From positions 620,001 to 684,000 of the forward strand of contig JASPKZ010007797.1 of NCBI GenBank assembly GCA_030220185.1: a DNA stretch of 64,000 nt. Reading direction: 5' to 3'. Source of the DNA: Diploptera punctata (lineage: Eukaryota; Arthropoda; Insecta; Blattodea; Blaberidae). Positions 18,106 to 28,669 of this stretch are shown one piece after another. A program made the position numbers and the translations under genes. The notes below the pieces were generated by a model. The model was not told the DNA's origin, ran no database searches, and saw only the letters and a program-made list of their open reading frames with translations. Numbering within the stretch: position 1 is the first letter of the stretch; the number at the start of each line of letters is the position of its first letter.

Positions 18106-19215
18106 GTGATTTCTAATTTATCTAGATGATTTAGAAATCAAGAGTGGTATTTGTTAGGACTATTAAATGAATAAAATTAAGCCGTTTACTCACAAATTAT
18201 TATTTAAATATAGTTATTATAAAATATTTATATATTTAATGTAAATGGCGATGTTTGAAAACAAATGAGAAATGTTTGGTTGTTTCATTTGTTCATCACT
18301 GCAACTTGATAGTATTTGTTATTGCCAAATAGGATCGGAATACTGTAAGAATGCACCCTAGTAGAGAAAAAATGAAACACATCAAACTGTATATTATAAT
18401 CAACATTCTAGGTTATTAATTAATTTTTTTTAGGAAACAACTCTGACTAACTAACTCACTGGCACTATCGAACCCATAGGTTCATGGCTGCACAGACATA
18501 AGCCAATTAGGAAAAAAACTCAGTGAAATCATTAATTAAAAACAAAATTATTGAACACACGATTACCAAATGTGTAGTTCGAAAAACTCTGTTCATTATT
18601 TGCTTTATTCAACATATTTGCCAAACCTATTGATTGATTCGGGGGCACACCGTAGCGTAGTGGTTAAGGCACTGAGCTACAAGCCGGAAGGTCGAGGGTT
18701 CAAGTCCCGGTGGGGTCAGGATTTTTAAACTGACCCAAACCTTCTGGTGGCACTATGGCCCTGGGGTCGACTCAGCCTCTAACTGAAATGAGTACCAGAC
18801 GCTTGTTCTGGGGGTAAAGGCGGCCGTCACGCAGGGCTGACAACACGGCTGACATCAAGTGCCGATTGTCCAGAAATAGTGGGAGCCTTAACCTCCTACT
18901 GTCCCAAGGGCCTCCTGAGGCCTGTAGTGGGATAACTTTACTTTTATTGATTGATTCACCAAGCAAGAAAGGAAGGGGAGATAAAAGCATCCTGCTGTGT
19001 TGGAGAGTCATTCACTGCAAAATAATGCTCTAATCAGTTCAGAATATTAAAAAGGAGGAGCTTTCTTTATTTTGATAATCAGAATTCGATAAATATCAAG
19101 GTGAAACACAACCGTAACATTGGTTGTAAAACATAATTCATTGAAACATTATTGGTCATTGACTCCCATTTGGGCATGAGTTAAATAGTCATAATCAACA
19201 CATTTTATCTGGTAT
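18098..19215 (+). repeat. Dispersed element L, interrupted by a LINE end and a SINE F
   Basis: Segments 18106-18445, 18520-18640 and 18956-19195 align in order with the uninterrupted copy at 48893-49565 (CACGAGTGATTTCTAATTTA, AAACACATCAAACTGTATAT, GGCATGAGTTAAATAGTCA). The first insertion (18447-18510) is an antisense LINE 3' end. The second is SINE F at 18641-18955. I see no coding capacity. Confidence 0.75.
18641..18955 (+). repeat. SINE family F copy, near full length
   Basis: tRNA-like head GGGGGCACACCGTAGCGTAG, TGGTTAAGGCACT (A box) and GGTTCAAGTCCCGGTGGG (B box), then a body with CTCAGCCTCTAACTGAAATG and a 3' end CCTGTAGTGGGATAACTTTA. The best copy of the family in the window. Other copies are at 16.4, 28.0, 39.4, 47.0 and 55.9 kb. 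Confidence 0.82.
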
Positions 19216-19219
19216 ATTG

Positions 19220-19500
19220 CTGATTTTTTGCCATCTTGCAAGAGACTCTTTCTTTGCAGGAAACACAATTATTTTTTATGGAACAGGTTGTTAGCTCTTT
19301 GCCAACCCCCACATTTGGAGGACCTAACCAGAGCCTCATTGGTGGTTTTCGGGATTCCTATTGGACCTTCTCGGCTACCATGGCAGTCACAGGGAAACTA
19401 TTCCCCACTGTACATCACCCAATAGGCTATTCCATACTTCTCATTGCCCACCCCTCAGGATGTGGCAATTGAGGTTGGATTTTGATGGGCACAAGAGACT
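19220..19500. other. Unassigned unique-looking stretch
   Basis: Three overlapping plus-strand frames (63-78 codons) exist, but none has a recognisable domain and the region has no splice-site pattern I trust. A PLE tail word (AACCTCAAAATGTTACTTCC) follows at about 19510. It may be an unrecognised repeat. Confidence 0.3.
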
Positions 19501-19624
19501 CACCTTATTTATTAAGAACCTCAAAATGTTACTTCCTATTGTAATTTTATAATAGTTAATTATTTATTCAGGATGAGATGGCAGACTGCTCTGTGTACTG
19601 CGACCTGAAAGATCTAATTGCACT

Positions 19625-20095
19625 ATCCAAATATTATGGTGTTATGTAAGTTGTTGGTTGTCTTCCAGGTCTGACATACCAGGTTCTACTCCCATGACCC
19701 ATACCATCAATTTTGGGTTGGGCCCATAGCCACAAGGGAGGACTACAACCCTCCCATTGGCCCTTTTTTTTATTATGCAGGCTCAGAGTCATGAGGGAGG
19801 ACCCTGGATCCTCACAACCATATATTTTCAACACCTGTGGATGCCAACCAAACTATTTTTTTCTCTAACATGGGATGACGTGAAGGATGACATGAAATGA
19901 ATGAATGAGAAATGAAATTATATGAAGGGGAGAGAAGACAGAATGGAGACAGTGGGATGGAATTCAAAAAATGGGAGAACCCCGAGGAAAACCCAAAAAA
20001 ATGTAGTATGGCCTGCCACCAATACCCCTCTAGAACTACTAGGATTTGAATCTGGGATCCCAGTCAGAGCAGCCGTACACGTTAGCCACACACAT
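19625..20095 (-). repeat. SINE family N copy and adjoining repeat
   Basis: 19965-20095 shares GGGAGAACCCCGAGGAAAAC with 11380-11400 and carries a B-box-like GATTTGAATCTGGGATCCC and GTTAGCC head (antisense). 19625-19960 is of mixed composition with no identifiable genes. Confidence 0.45.
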
Positions 20096-20097
20096 TT

Positions 20098-20420
20098 ACC
20101 AAGACAGAGCTACGGGACTTGCGCTGGTTCGAGTCTCCATGGGGGAAGAAATTTTCTCATGGTATTTCGGCCAGTATGGGACTGGTGCCCACCCAGCATC
20201 GTGAGGCAATTGGGTAGCTACAATAAGTAGCGGCTCCAGGTTGAGGAACCAGCTATAACGGCTGGGGGACTCGACATGCTAACCACATGTCACCCCTACA
20301 CTGGCTGTTGATCATTTACCTCTGTGATTGACACATGTGGATGTGAAGGGCCAGCAGCCAGCTGGTAAAAGGGCAACTGCTGAAAAGTGGAAAGACCCTC
20401 AATCGGAAGTTTTTCATTAC
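20098..20420 (+). repeat. SINE family G copy, 5'-truncated
   Basis: It begins at GAGCTACGGGACTTGCGCTG (just before the B box GGTTCGAGTCTCC) and continues with GAAGAAATTTTCTCATGGTA, GCTACAATAAGTAGCGGCTC and GGAAAGACCCTCAATCG. It matches, in reverse, 49590-49900. Confidence 0.8.
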
Positions 20421-20439
20421 TTTATTTAATTATATGCTT

Positions 20440-20930
20440 TAACAGGTAAAGTCATTAGCCTCACAATTAAAATCTGAGCATGAAAGAGATGACAAATTTT
20501 GATCAGAGACCTCCTTTTAAGATTAAGGTTCTTTTATGTGTCATAAATCTTTGACTTGGAACTCACAACTTTAGTTCCCTTTTGAAGGATTTTAAGCCCT
20601 AAAAAAATCCATCAACTCCATATGTTTCAACATGTGAAATTTGGATTCATGATAACCACTAGTTCTCCAGGACTTATTAAATTAAGAATACATGTAGTCA
20701 GGATACAAGACAGGAAAGACTACATCACTAGCGATTATCATACTCATCTCTGGTTCCAAGATTCACAGGTTTAAATCCTGAATATGATTTCCTTTGGAAG
20801 GGATCCAAAGCTCTAGGTACTGTGTTGTACATTTATAGAATCTAATAGAACCTCAAGCATTAAAAATAAGCCCTTGAGCAAAATTTGTCAGCCCTTCAAT
20901 GCCAATGTTAGAAATGCATCACTAATGACT
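20440..20930. repeat. Two degraded SINE B copies in opposite orientation
   Basis: 20450-20680 is an antisense copy (GACCTCCTTTTAAGATTAAG, AAAAAATCCATCAACTCC, ACCACTAGT). 20720-20930 is a sense copy (CTCATCTCTGGTTCCAAGAT, GGTTTAAATCCTGAAT). Both are strongly diverged. Confidence 0.5.
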
Positions 20931-20937
20931 AAAAATA

Positions 20938-21870
20938 TTTTTGAAAACGCCATGGCGCGACAGGCCTAGAAGGCCCTTGGCCCACAGGGTACCAGAGAAG
21001 AAAGTGGACAAGTTTTGCTTACATGCCACAAACGGCGCTAGTGTAGAACAACTAATGACATCTACATTTTTTCAATTTTTTTCTGGTACTAATATGAAAT
21101 TCAGCACCGTCTGGTGGTAAAATTATGAATTATAATTATATAATACCATCTGGTGAGCAATCATGGAATTGAACTTTTATAGGAATAAATAACATATTAA
21201 TTAATCTTAAATTATGGAATTATTTCCACCCAGCCTCTCCAACCTAAAGATTTTCTTTAATTTTAACAGAAGGGAAGAATGGAAATAAATAAAACATGCT
21301 AATTTATTTTCGTTTATTAAAATTTAAAAACGTGTAAATATGTACAATTGACCTACCCCCTTATTCTCACATACATATTTCATACAATATTTATTAAAGA
21401 ACCTTAGCCATGTCGTACATCTGAAATCCATTATAAAGTCACATTTTTAAAATGTTTATTAGAAATGGCTGTACACTAACATCACTCATCCTAACCTAAC
21501 AAATCTTAGAATTTTATCACTTCTAGTAGGTTTATCTTTGAAAATAGATTCACATTAAAAACAAACTTGAATTTGCTTACAAATTAGAGTAAAATATAAT
21601 CTAAGTAATAATTTTAACTTTCGATAATATGTAATTTTTACAGTTTCGTCTACATAGAATGAAAGGATAGCAGTTAAAAATTTACAAAATGGCTAATTTC
21701 CCATAATCCCGAGTGAACACGCCATGTGCCTTGCATTTGTTTTATTTAGTTACGTATTCTGTTACTATGAAACAGCGCTACCATTCTAGTTTGCTCATTG
21801 TAGTTCATCTAAACGACCAACATTTTTTAGATGTCACTGTACTCAGTTTTCCCTCTATTCGAGTGCTCTG
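20938..21870. other. Intronic stretch without recognised features
   Basis: Apart from a 45-base SINE G 3' end (CCATGGCGCGACAGGCCTAG at 20948) I see only AT-rich sequence. Short frames at 21713-21985 have no domain. It lies in TBCB intron 3 (17607-22674). Confidence 0.4.
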
Positions 21871-21874
21871 TGCC

Positions 21875-22185
21875 TTGGCCTACCAGCTGGCTGCTCACCT
21901 CATATCCACATGTGTTAATCACAGAGGTAGACTATCATCCAGCCAGTTTAGGGATGACATGTGGTCAGCATGTCAGGTCCCCTAGCCATTACAGCTGGTC
22001 TTCTCAACCTGGAGTCTCTACTTATTGTAGCTACCCAAATGCCTCAAGATGCTGGGTGGGCATCGGTCCCATACTGGCCAAAATTCCATGAGAAAATTTC
22101 TTCCCCATGGGGACCCAAACCACCGCAAGTCCCTTAGCTCTGCGCCAAGGCTACTTGCCTTAACCACTTGGCTATGGCGCAGGAC
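21875..22185 (-). repeat. SINE family G copy
   Basis: Antisense to the G consensus: head near 22185 (GCGCCATAGCCAAGTGGTTA, a tRNA-Leu-like A box), then GGACTTGCGGTGGTTTGGGT and GCTACAATAAGTAGAGACTC. The reading frame on this strand is created by the repeat. Confidence 0.78.
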
Positions 22186-22254
22186 AACAATATTAAAGAG
22201 TGTCATTAAATAAAATACTAATACAGTGAAAGGCAAATTATATTCTATTTTATT

Positions 22255-22565
22255 TTTTTGTCTAATCCCACTGAGGTTTCTTGTGACATTTCTGGCATTC
22301 TCTCCTGACATTGGCAAAATTGTATTCTACTTCTGACGTTGGGACACCTGGTAGGCAGAGTTATGCTACCCTGATGATATGATGGGTGATAAATGATAGC
22401 AAAGCACCAAGATAGTTGTTGAATGTAACCTTAACCAAAATTCCAGAGCGACCATAAAAATAAATATCTTTTAAGAAAGAATTCCTGTGGAATCAAACCC
22501 AAGATCTCATGAACTGTGTTCAGAAGCTTTGCTTACAAGACCATGAACCTGGTATAAATATCATA
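22255..22565 (-). repeat. SINE family J copy
   Basis: The same order as 15755-16055: GACATTTCTGGCATTCTCTC, TATGATGGGTGATAAATGAT, GATCTCATGAACTGTGTTC and CAAGACCATGAACCTGGT. Confidence 0.68.
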
Positions 22566-22674
22566 AAATTATTTAGAGTGTGATTTCCCTTGACTTACTC
22601 GTCTTTTGAGTTAAGTGATTTTTAATAACACAAACATAATTAGTTTTCCTATATGATTGGATTAAAATTAATAC

Positions 22675-22768
22675 CTGTTCTTTTTGAATAGTCCTCTAAA
22701 GACATTTCAAATTTCTCCACTTTTGCAAGGTCTTCTAATTCATTTCTCAGCAAAAATGTATCCACAAC
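22675..22768 (-). CDS. TBCB: Tubulin-folding cofactor B, coding exon 3
   Basis: Thirty-one codons plus one base: VVDTFLLRNELEDLAKVEKF then EMSLEDYSKRT. The KVEKF/Y...Y.KR words are the conserved linker after the ubiquitin-like domain of TBCB. The acceptor is TTTGCAG|GT at 22769 and the donor ACAG|GTATTA at 22674. Phase 0 in, phase 1 out, agreeing with exons 2 and 4. Confidence 0.95.
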
Positions 22769-23266
22769 CTGCAAAAAAAATACTGTTAATATTATCAGAA
22801 AACAATTATTTAAAAGAAACAGGATTTCAATTAATTTTTAGGAATATTATCTTAATTAAATAGTGGCAATTTGCATTAGTAGTCGGCTGTGGTGGACTAG
22901 TGGTTATGCTCCTTGCCTCTGGTTCCGAGGGTCGCAGGTTCAAACCTGGCTGCGGTCGTTGGATTTTTTTAGAATGAAAAAAACCCAAGGAGCAAGTCCT
23001 CCAGGAGGGACTTTAAGCCATGTGTCCTGAGTCTGAAGATTTTCAGACTCGTAAAAGATCCTTAGCCTGAACAAAGGCTTTTAAGCAAAATTTATCGGCT
23101 GATTCAACATCCTTTAATGCCTTAGTTGCCTGCTAGATGTCTCATTGAGTAAGTGTGTTGATCGCATGTTACTCGTGCCATCTTTGGGCAAATAACGTAA
23201 CTAAAAATGAACTTGGTCTATAAACTCCTGATAAAGGAGAGACTATAGCTCAACAATGGGCTACAC

Positions 23267-24268
23267 CAGGTGTGTCCAACCCACGGCATGACAGCCACTT
23301 GCGGCCTGCAATAATATTTGCTCTATCACATCGTATCTGGCCCGCAGTGATATTTGTAAGTTATAGTCTAATATAATTTATGAAATAAGAACCAACAATT
23401 CTATTTGGTATAAGATAAACTTGAAAGAGCAAGACTTTTTCTGTTTCCAACACATGTGTTTGCGAAAGTTCATCCTGTACTATTTTATTGAATTAAACAA
23501 GAAAGCAATGTGTTTAATTTTCAGTGAAACAATTTCAGTGTTTAAGGAGTATAACATAAAGCGACATTACAACACCAAACATGCATGTTCATATGATAAA
23601 TTTGAGGGTCAATTTTGTGAAGACAAGGTATCCGAACTTGAAATTAAACTTTCAGGACAGCAGTTAATTTTTAAGAATGGTCAAGGAGAATGTTATAAGT
23701 TTCAATCTGTTATCTTCCCCTTTCTCCATTAAAATAGAGACAAGCTCCCCGAGGATCTGCAAATTGAGTGTGTTAGCTTTCAATGTGCGTCAGACCTAAA
23801 AAATAAGTTTAACAATGTCCCCTTACTATAACTCTATTGTGACTACTTTCCTACAGAAAAAAAATATCTGGCCATTAATATACATGCACTTCATTTCGCA
23901 TCACTTTTCGGTAGCACATACATACGAGATGAAACATATGAAGTGCACAACGAGAATGCAAATCACTGACAGTAATCTGGAGAGTTTGTTTCAAGTTGCT
24001 ACAACATCAATTAAACCAGATATTGGATGCTTGTTCGTGAAAAGCAGTGCCAGGTGTCGCATTGACAGGTAAAAAGATAATTATTTTAATATAATAATTT
24101 TATTTAAATTTTAAACTAAAATCAATATATTAGCTATTTTATATTTGGATTAATTGGTTTATCTTAGATCCTATTCAATACGGTAAAAAAAATTTGTATC
24201 ATGAGGCCCACAAACCAATTCACCTTAACAACAGTGGCCCTTTTCCAAAAAAAGGTTGAACATGCCTG
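23267..24268 (+). mobile_element. Internally deleted hAT transposon
   Basis: Ends: CAGGTGTGTCCAACCCACGG and (reverse complement) CAGGCATGTTCAACC, hAT-like inverted repeats. The 8-bp duplication is GGCTACAC / GGCTACGC (23259-23266 and 24269-24276, one difference). It contains a transposase pseudogene of the ZBED / GTF2IRD2-like type. Confidence 0.85.
23421..24072 (+). pseudogene. hAT transposase remnant (ZBED/GTF2IRD2-like)
   Basis: The first part holds CLIFSETISVFKEYNIKRHY and NTKHACSYDKF, a BED-type zinc finger (CxxC...H...H). The second part, after a large internal deletion and frame changes, holds DKLPEDLQIECVSFQCASDL, LFGSTYIRDE and NLESLFQVATTSIKPDIGCL, the start and end of the C-terminal hAT dimerisation domain. 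The catalytic middle is missing. It cannot encode a working transposase. Confidence 0.78.
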
Positions 24269-24534
24269 GGCTACGCGATTAATCTTAATCTGCATTAGTA
24301 GATTGCAAAATCAAAGATTAAACCATGCAGTTATTCAATTTTTTCATCATTTTCATAACAATTACAAAAAAAATTGAAAAACCACAGTAGTGCTTTAGAG
24401 TTTGCTTCTACAATCCACTCCCATATGTGCTTGGAATGCTGGTGATTTGAAGAAAAATCTAATTTTAAACTGTATATTTTTTAAAATTATTTTCTCATCA
24501 TTAACACACTCTAATCATTTCAATATCTTTCACT

Positions 24535-24650
24535 GTTTTATTTGGAGAGAAATATATGCCTGAATCAGGATTTGAACCCAATTGTCTCTGGTTCCAGACA
24601 TCAGCACTCTATCCACTAAGCTTACAGGCAGTTTGATTCTCTCCTTTCTA
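24535..24650 (-). repeat. SINE family C copy
   Basis: Antisense tRNA-like head: TTGGGTTCAAATCCTGATTC (B box) and the AGCTTAGTGGATAGAGTGC type of A box. Sense copies are at 52.2 and 52.5 kb. 24660-24795 is the 3' part of an antisense SINE B. Confidence 0.68.
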
Positions 24651-24894
24651 TATCTAACTACAATGGCGTAGCCCATTGTTGAGCCATAGCCTCTCCTTTA
24701 TAAGGAGTTACTAGACCAAGTTAATTTTTAGTTACCTTATTTGCTCATAGATGTCATGGATGACATAGTCAACACACTGACCCAATGAGACAGATTCTAT
24801 CCTTTATTATATGAATTTCCACTACATGCTAGCAGCTTCTTTAACAAGAAGACTTCACTCTCATTTATTTTTCATTGTGCCATAGTAACACAAA

Positions 24895-25590
24895 AGTTTG
24901 TAATTGTTTATTTTTTATTATTTCACTCACCTCATACTTCATAATTCATAGCAGACCCTGGGTTTCTTCACATCTTTTGTGACATTCTCAATGCTGCGTC
25001 ACGTTCACAACTGACGTCCAACGGCCTTCTATCCTGCAGACTGACCTCCGCACCATCTGGTGGCCGACCGAAGAATTTCCAAATCAGTCCTCTTTCTTTA
25101 TAACCGGGTATTTCAAAATTCATAGTTGTATTTTCATTCTTGCATATGTAAATTTTTTCCCAAATTGTGAGTTCCTTCGGTTTTTCCAATTGTTTAAGTA
25201 ATTTTGTTTTGGTTTCTATTCTATGTTTTTCTGACCAGGCAGAAAAACATGGAATAGAAACCAAAACAAAATTACTTAGACAATTGGAAAAACCGAAGGA
25301 ACTCACAATTTGGGAAAAAATTTACATATGCAAGAATGAAAATACAACTATGAATTTTGAAATACCCGGTTATAAAGAAAGAGGACTGATTTGGAAATTC
25401 TTCGGTCGGCCACCAGATGGCGCGGAGGTCAGTCTGCAGGATAGAAGGCTGTTGGACGTCAGTTGTGAACGTGACGCAGCATTGAGAATGTCACAAAAGA
25501 TGTGAAGAAACCCAGGGTCTGCTATGAATTATGAAGTATGAGGTGAGTGAAATAATAAAAAATAAACAATATTAAAAAACCTCATAGTGT
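24895..25590. mobile_element. Long PLE inverted dimer
   Basis: Arms of about 330 bases mirror each other around 25240 with very few differences. Each encodes the C-terminal PLE endonuclease region (KPKELTIWEKIYICKNENTT, MNFEIPGYKERGLIWKFFG), a hammerhead-like fold (stem I AGCA/TGCT, stem II TCACA/TGTGA, GAAACCCAGGGTC) and ATGAGGTGAGTG. The mirrored part extends outward through AAATAATAAAAAATAAACAAT. A PLE tail (AACCTCATAGTGTTATTTCC) is present on the right only. A third partial copy is at 14820-14950. Confidence 0.85.
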
Positions 25591-25744
25591 TATTTCCTAT
25601 CTACATAACTTAACAAAAGTTTGAAGTCTATGAGGATATGGAGAATCTTTGCCTCTAACTATTAAAAAGTTGTGTGTTGTTTTATTTTCTCTAATCAGTG
25701 ATGTTAATTTTTCAATTAGGCATGCATTTTTTAGAACATACGAG

Positions 25745-25860
25745 TTAGATATGTACTACTCACCTCATATTTGTACAAATATATTCTAATGAGGTGAGTA
25801 GTACATATCTTACTCATATGATCTAAAATAAACCTCATAGTGTTACTTCCTTGAAATATT
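25745..25860. mobile_element. Short PLE inverted dimer
   Basis: GATATGTACTACTCACCTCATATTT is mirrored by AATGAGGTGAGTAGTACATATC around 25775, with the tail AACCTCATAGTGTTACTTCC on the right (about 25832). Confidence 0.7.
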
Positions 25861-26229
25861 AAATGCCATTTTCTTTTTAAATATATAAGTTCTAATGGAT
25901 ATTTACAGCAAGCACTTGATTTTCAGCAAGAACTGGCACTGCATTTCAACAACTTATCTACCTAAAAGTGCTTTAGCAATGTAAAAAAATCTTCCAGTGC
26001 CCAATGTTCTGTGTGTATTAAATATTAAATTTAATTTTTTTTCTCCATTGGACAATGTTATGCATCAACCAGCTATGTGTCATTACACAAGTTTCAAGAA
26101 AATATGTTTAAAGTTTATGTCAATCTTCACTATTTATTGTAGCACCAAACTAACAATACTAGATATTGCAAGTTATTTTCATTGTTTAACAGTTATGCAT
26201 CAACAATCTAAGAGGTGAACATTTGGTGC

Positions 26230-26560
26230 TTAGCTGCATGATGCAAAATTTAGATGAGCATTTATGAATGTGTGCAGAAATGACTTCTTTAAGAAGTACC
26301 AAAGAATGCACAAAATTGGACCACATAAAAATGAAGAAATAAGAAGGGAATTAGAAATATATTCAATAAATGATAGAATTCAACAACACTGTGTCAGCTG
26401 GGAAGAGCATGTTCTGAGAATGGAAGAAACGAGATTGCCCAAGATAGCATATCATTATAAACCAAAGGGATTAAGGGATGTAGGGGAAGACCTAGGAAGA
26501 GATGGAAGGATTCATTGTGAATTTGGAATAGGTGAATCGCCTAAACCCTGAAGTGAAGAT
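26230..26560 (+). mobile_element. LINE C-terminal fragment
   Basis: The translation has NEEIRRELEIYSINDRIQQH, a CVSWEEHVLRMEETRLPKIA-like stretch and YHYKPKGLRDVG, the end of an insect non-LTR reverse transcriptase (W..H..RM...P K motif). A related remnant lies at 46.35-46.65 kb. Confidence 0.7.
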
Positions 26561-26564
26561 AATG

Positions 26565-26875
26565 ATTTGTAAATTAGTGAGCCATTTTTTTTTTACATCT
26601 TACCTTATATTTTATGCTTCTTTAAACATGGGAACTGGTTTTCAAGAGAAACCTCTCTCTCATTTTCAACTGACATTATGACTGAGTCATAAAACGGGAA
26701 CTAGTTTTCAAGAGAAACTTAGGCATAATGTTGGTTGAAAATGAGAGAGAGGTTTCTCTTGAAAACTAGTTCCCATGTTTAAAGAAACATAAAATATGAG
26801 GTAAGATGTAAAAAAAAATGACTCACTAATTTACGAATTAAGAACCTCATAATATTATTTCCCATGTTTAACTAT
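26565..26875. mobile_element. PLE inverted dimer with long outer mirror
   Basis: The left arm (minus) and right arm (plus) share GGTTTCTCTTGAAAACTAG and AAAGAAACATAAAATATGAG, GTAAGATG, and then a further 35 mirrored bases (AAAATGACTCACTAATTTAC). The hammerhead remnant is degenerate: stem II AGAGA/TCTCT survives, but the first core box is lost. The tail (GAACCTCATAATATTATTTCCC) is on the right. Confidence 0.7.
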
Positions 26876-26959
26876 GAAGATAATGATGATTTAGGAATAT
26901 TTTAGGAATATCTGGTTTCATAGACATTTATTGCAAAACATATAATCACTGATAGACCT

Positions 26960-27080
26960 AATGATAAGAATTAAATGAATCATGATTTCTTCTTACCTCA
27001 TACTTCTATATTTTTTAAACACAGCACTGCAGTATCAGTGACCCATTGTCACCATCCTCAGCTGTTTTCACTTTAATCAA
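26960..27080 (-). mobile_element. PLE 3' end with inactive hammerhead
   Basis: Minus strand: CTGAGGA, extra T, stem II GGTGAC/GTCACT (6 bp), then GATAC in place of GAAAC, TGCA, GTG. It belongs to the same subfamily as the arms at 5322-5707. Two core positions (A14 and the cleavage-site base) are changed, so cleavage is not expected. 27085-27995 shows no recognised feature. Confidence 0.6.
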
Positions 27081-27999
27081 CTGGGAGAGGGGGATTTATT
27101 TTTTTGTAGAATGTAGGTAGGTCTCTTTTCTTATTGAAAACAGAGTTCTTTTATTGAAAATTAAATAATAGTACATAGTATTATTTTATTTTTCTATGCT
27201 TCCACAGGTAGTGTCATTATTTAGACATTTCTGCATTATTAGATTATTCATAAGATAATTCTTTCTCCATTGTCTGATCTCAGAACTATCAAGTGTATTG
27301 ACCAAAAACTTTGGCTTCTAAACCAGAAAAACTGCACTTAAACTTGCGTGAAATATTTTCAAAGTCCTATAGAACAACAGTGCGCATGCACCGGAGTTTA
27401 TAGAGCCAGCGATAACCCACAATCAAACCACATATTGATTATCATCCTCGATTACTATCCGTCGCTATGAAGTTTAAATGACCAATCTTTGCCATAAATC
27501 CCCAAATCTATGTTAAAAAATACATTAATAATATTAAAATTACCAAACGTTTATTAAAAATGGGTGTACGCTTACTTATCGCTCTAATGCCGATCCAACC
27601 AGCGACAGAAAAATCATATATCATAATATACTCTGTGGAGAAAATAGCAGTTAGCATCACAATATTGTCTAACAGTATCATAATATTGTGATTTGCGTAT
27701 TTAAGTAAATACTTCAAAATTGTCTAATAATGTTATAAAAATTGTTTGAAAAGTTAAAAATATTAAATAATGTTAGTAAATACAGAAGAAGAGCTATAGT
27801 TTACAATAAAAACAAAAATCAAGCGTAAGTAGAAGTGCAGTTAAGCCTTCTAAACCCCTTAATTATAATGCATATAAATGTATTTATTATATGTTGGCTA
27901 ATCTAGGTCGCTGATAGCTCCTCCCCCACATTTTCTCCTCCAACTGGCATTGGATCTGATACGGAATCCATTCACTCATACAAAGTCAAAAACTAGGAG

Positions 28000-28230
28000 G
28001 AACTATTCAGTTAACTCCTTGGTGAAATGATAGAAGGTAAATTGATCCCACTGCAGACTGTTGTGGGCCTTGAGGTATAGGAGATTAAGGTTTCCACCAT
28101 TTAGACAATCGGCACAAGATGCCAGCCTGGGTGATTGAAACATTTATCCCTAAAACACATTCTAGCATTCATTTCAATCAGAGGTTAAGTTGTTCTCATG
28201 ATGTTATCACAAAGTTTAAGCCAGTTTCAA
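28000..28230 (-). repeat. SINE family F copy, head-truncated
   Basis: Antisense F words: GATCCCACTGCAGACTGTTG, TAGACAATCGGCAC and CCTAAAACACATTCTAGCA, ending inside the body near 28225. Confidence 0.6.
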
Positions 28231-28376
28231 TGCCTAACGAACTTTGTTATGGTGCACCCCAGTGACTTTTTGGTAATTAGCCATTAATATTCCACTTATA
28301 AGAATGAAAAACTGAAAATATAGTGGAAGAAATTTCAGGAATGTTTCATAGATTACGAAGACAAATGATAGCTTAC

Positions 28377-28520
28377 ATGAAAGCGCATTCCATCTTCAAC
28401 TGGATATGATCCAAGTAAGGCTTGATCATTATCCAGCTTTCCAACCAAGACATTTTCTTTGCTGTATAATTCTATCTTCATCGTTGATGCATTTCCACCA
28501 GTCAGAAGTTCTAACTTGCC
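28377..28520 (-). CDS. TBCB: Tubulin-folding cofactor B, coding exon 2
   Basis: Forty-eight codons, phase 0 both sides: GKLELLTGGNASTMKIELYS, KENVLVGKLDNDQALLGSYP, VEDGMRFH. This is most of the ubiquitin-like domain, and LLGSYPVEDGMRFHV is a strong TBCB signature. The acceptor is TTGCTTTCAG at 28521 and the donor CAT|GTAAGC at 28376. Confidence 0.96.
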
Positions 28521-28669
28521 CTGAAAGCAACGGTATATCACTTTTTATATCATTTTAATGACTCCAAATCAATATTTTAATAAGTTCGACTTTTTTTTAA
28601 AGATATACTTTATAAACAAAATTATACTTAATTGCATACAAATTATATAGTTGAAATTTATAATACATT

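Larger units (their letters stand above)
22883..24290 (+). repeat. SINE family B copy split by a hAT element
   Basis: The head TCGGCTGTGGTGGACTAGTG and B box CAGGTTCAAACCTGG start near 22883, and the SINE body runs to 23266, where a hAT element is inserted. About 15 SINE bases resume after it. The 11-bp duplication TGCATTAGTAG flanks the SINE (22872-22882 and 24291-24301). Confidence 0.82.

Noticed and set aside
22018..22317. 99-codon minus frame
   Set aside because: It reads through SINE G; the same protein words appear at 20.1 and 49.8 kb from other SINE G copies.
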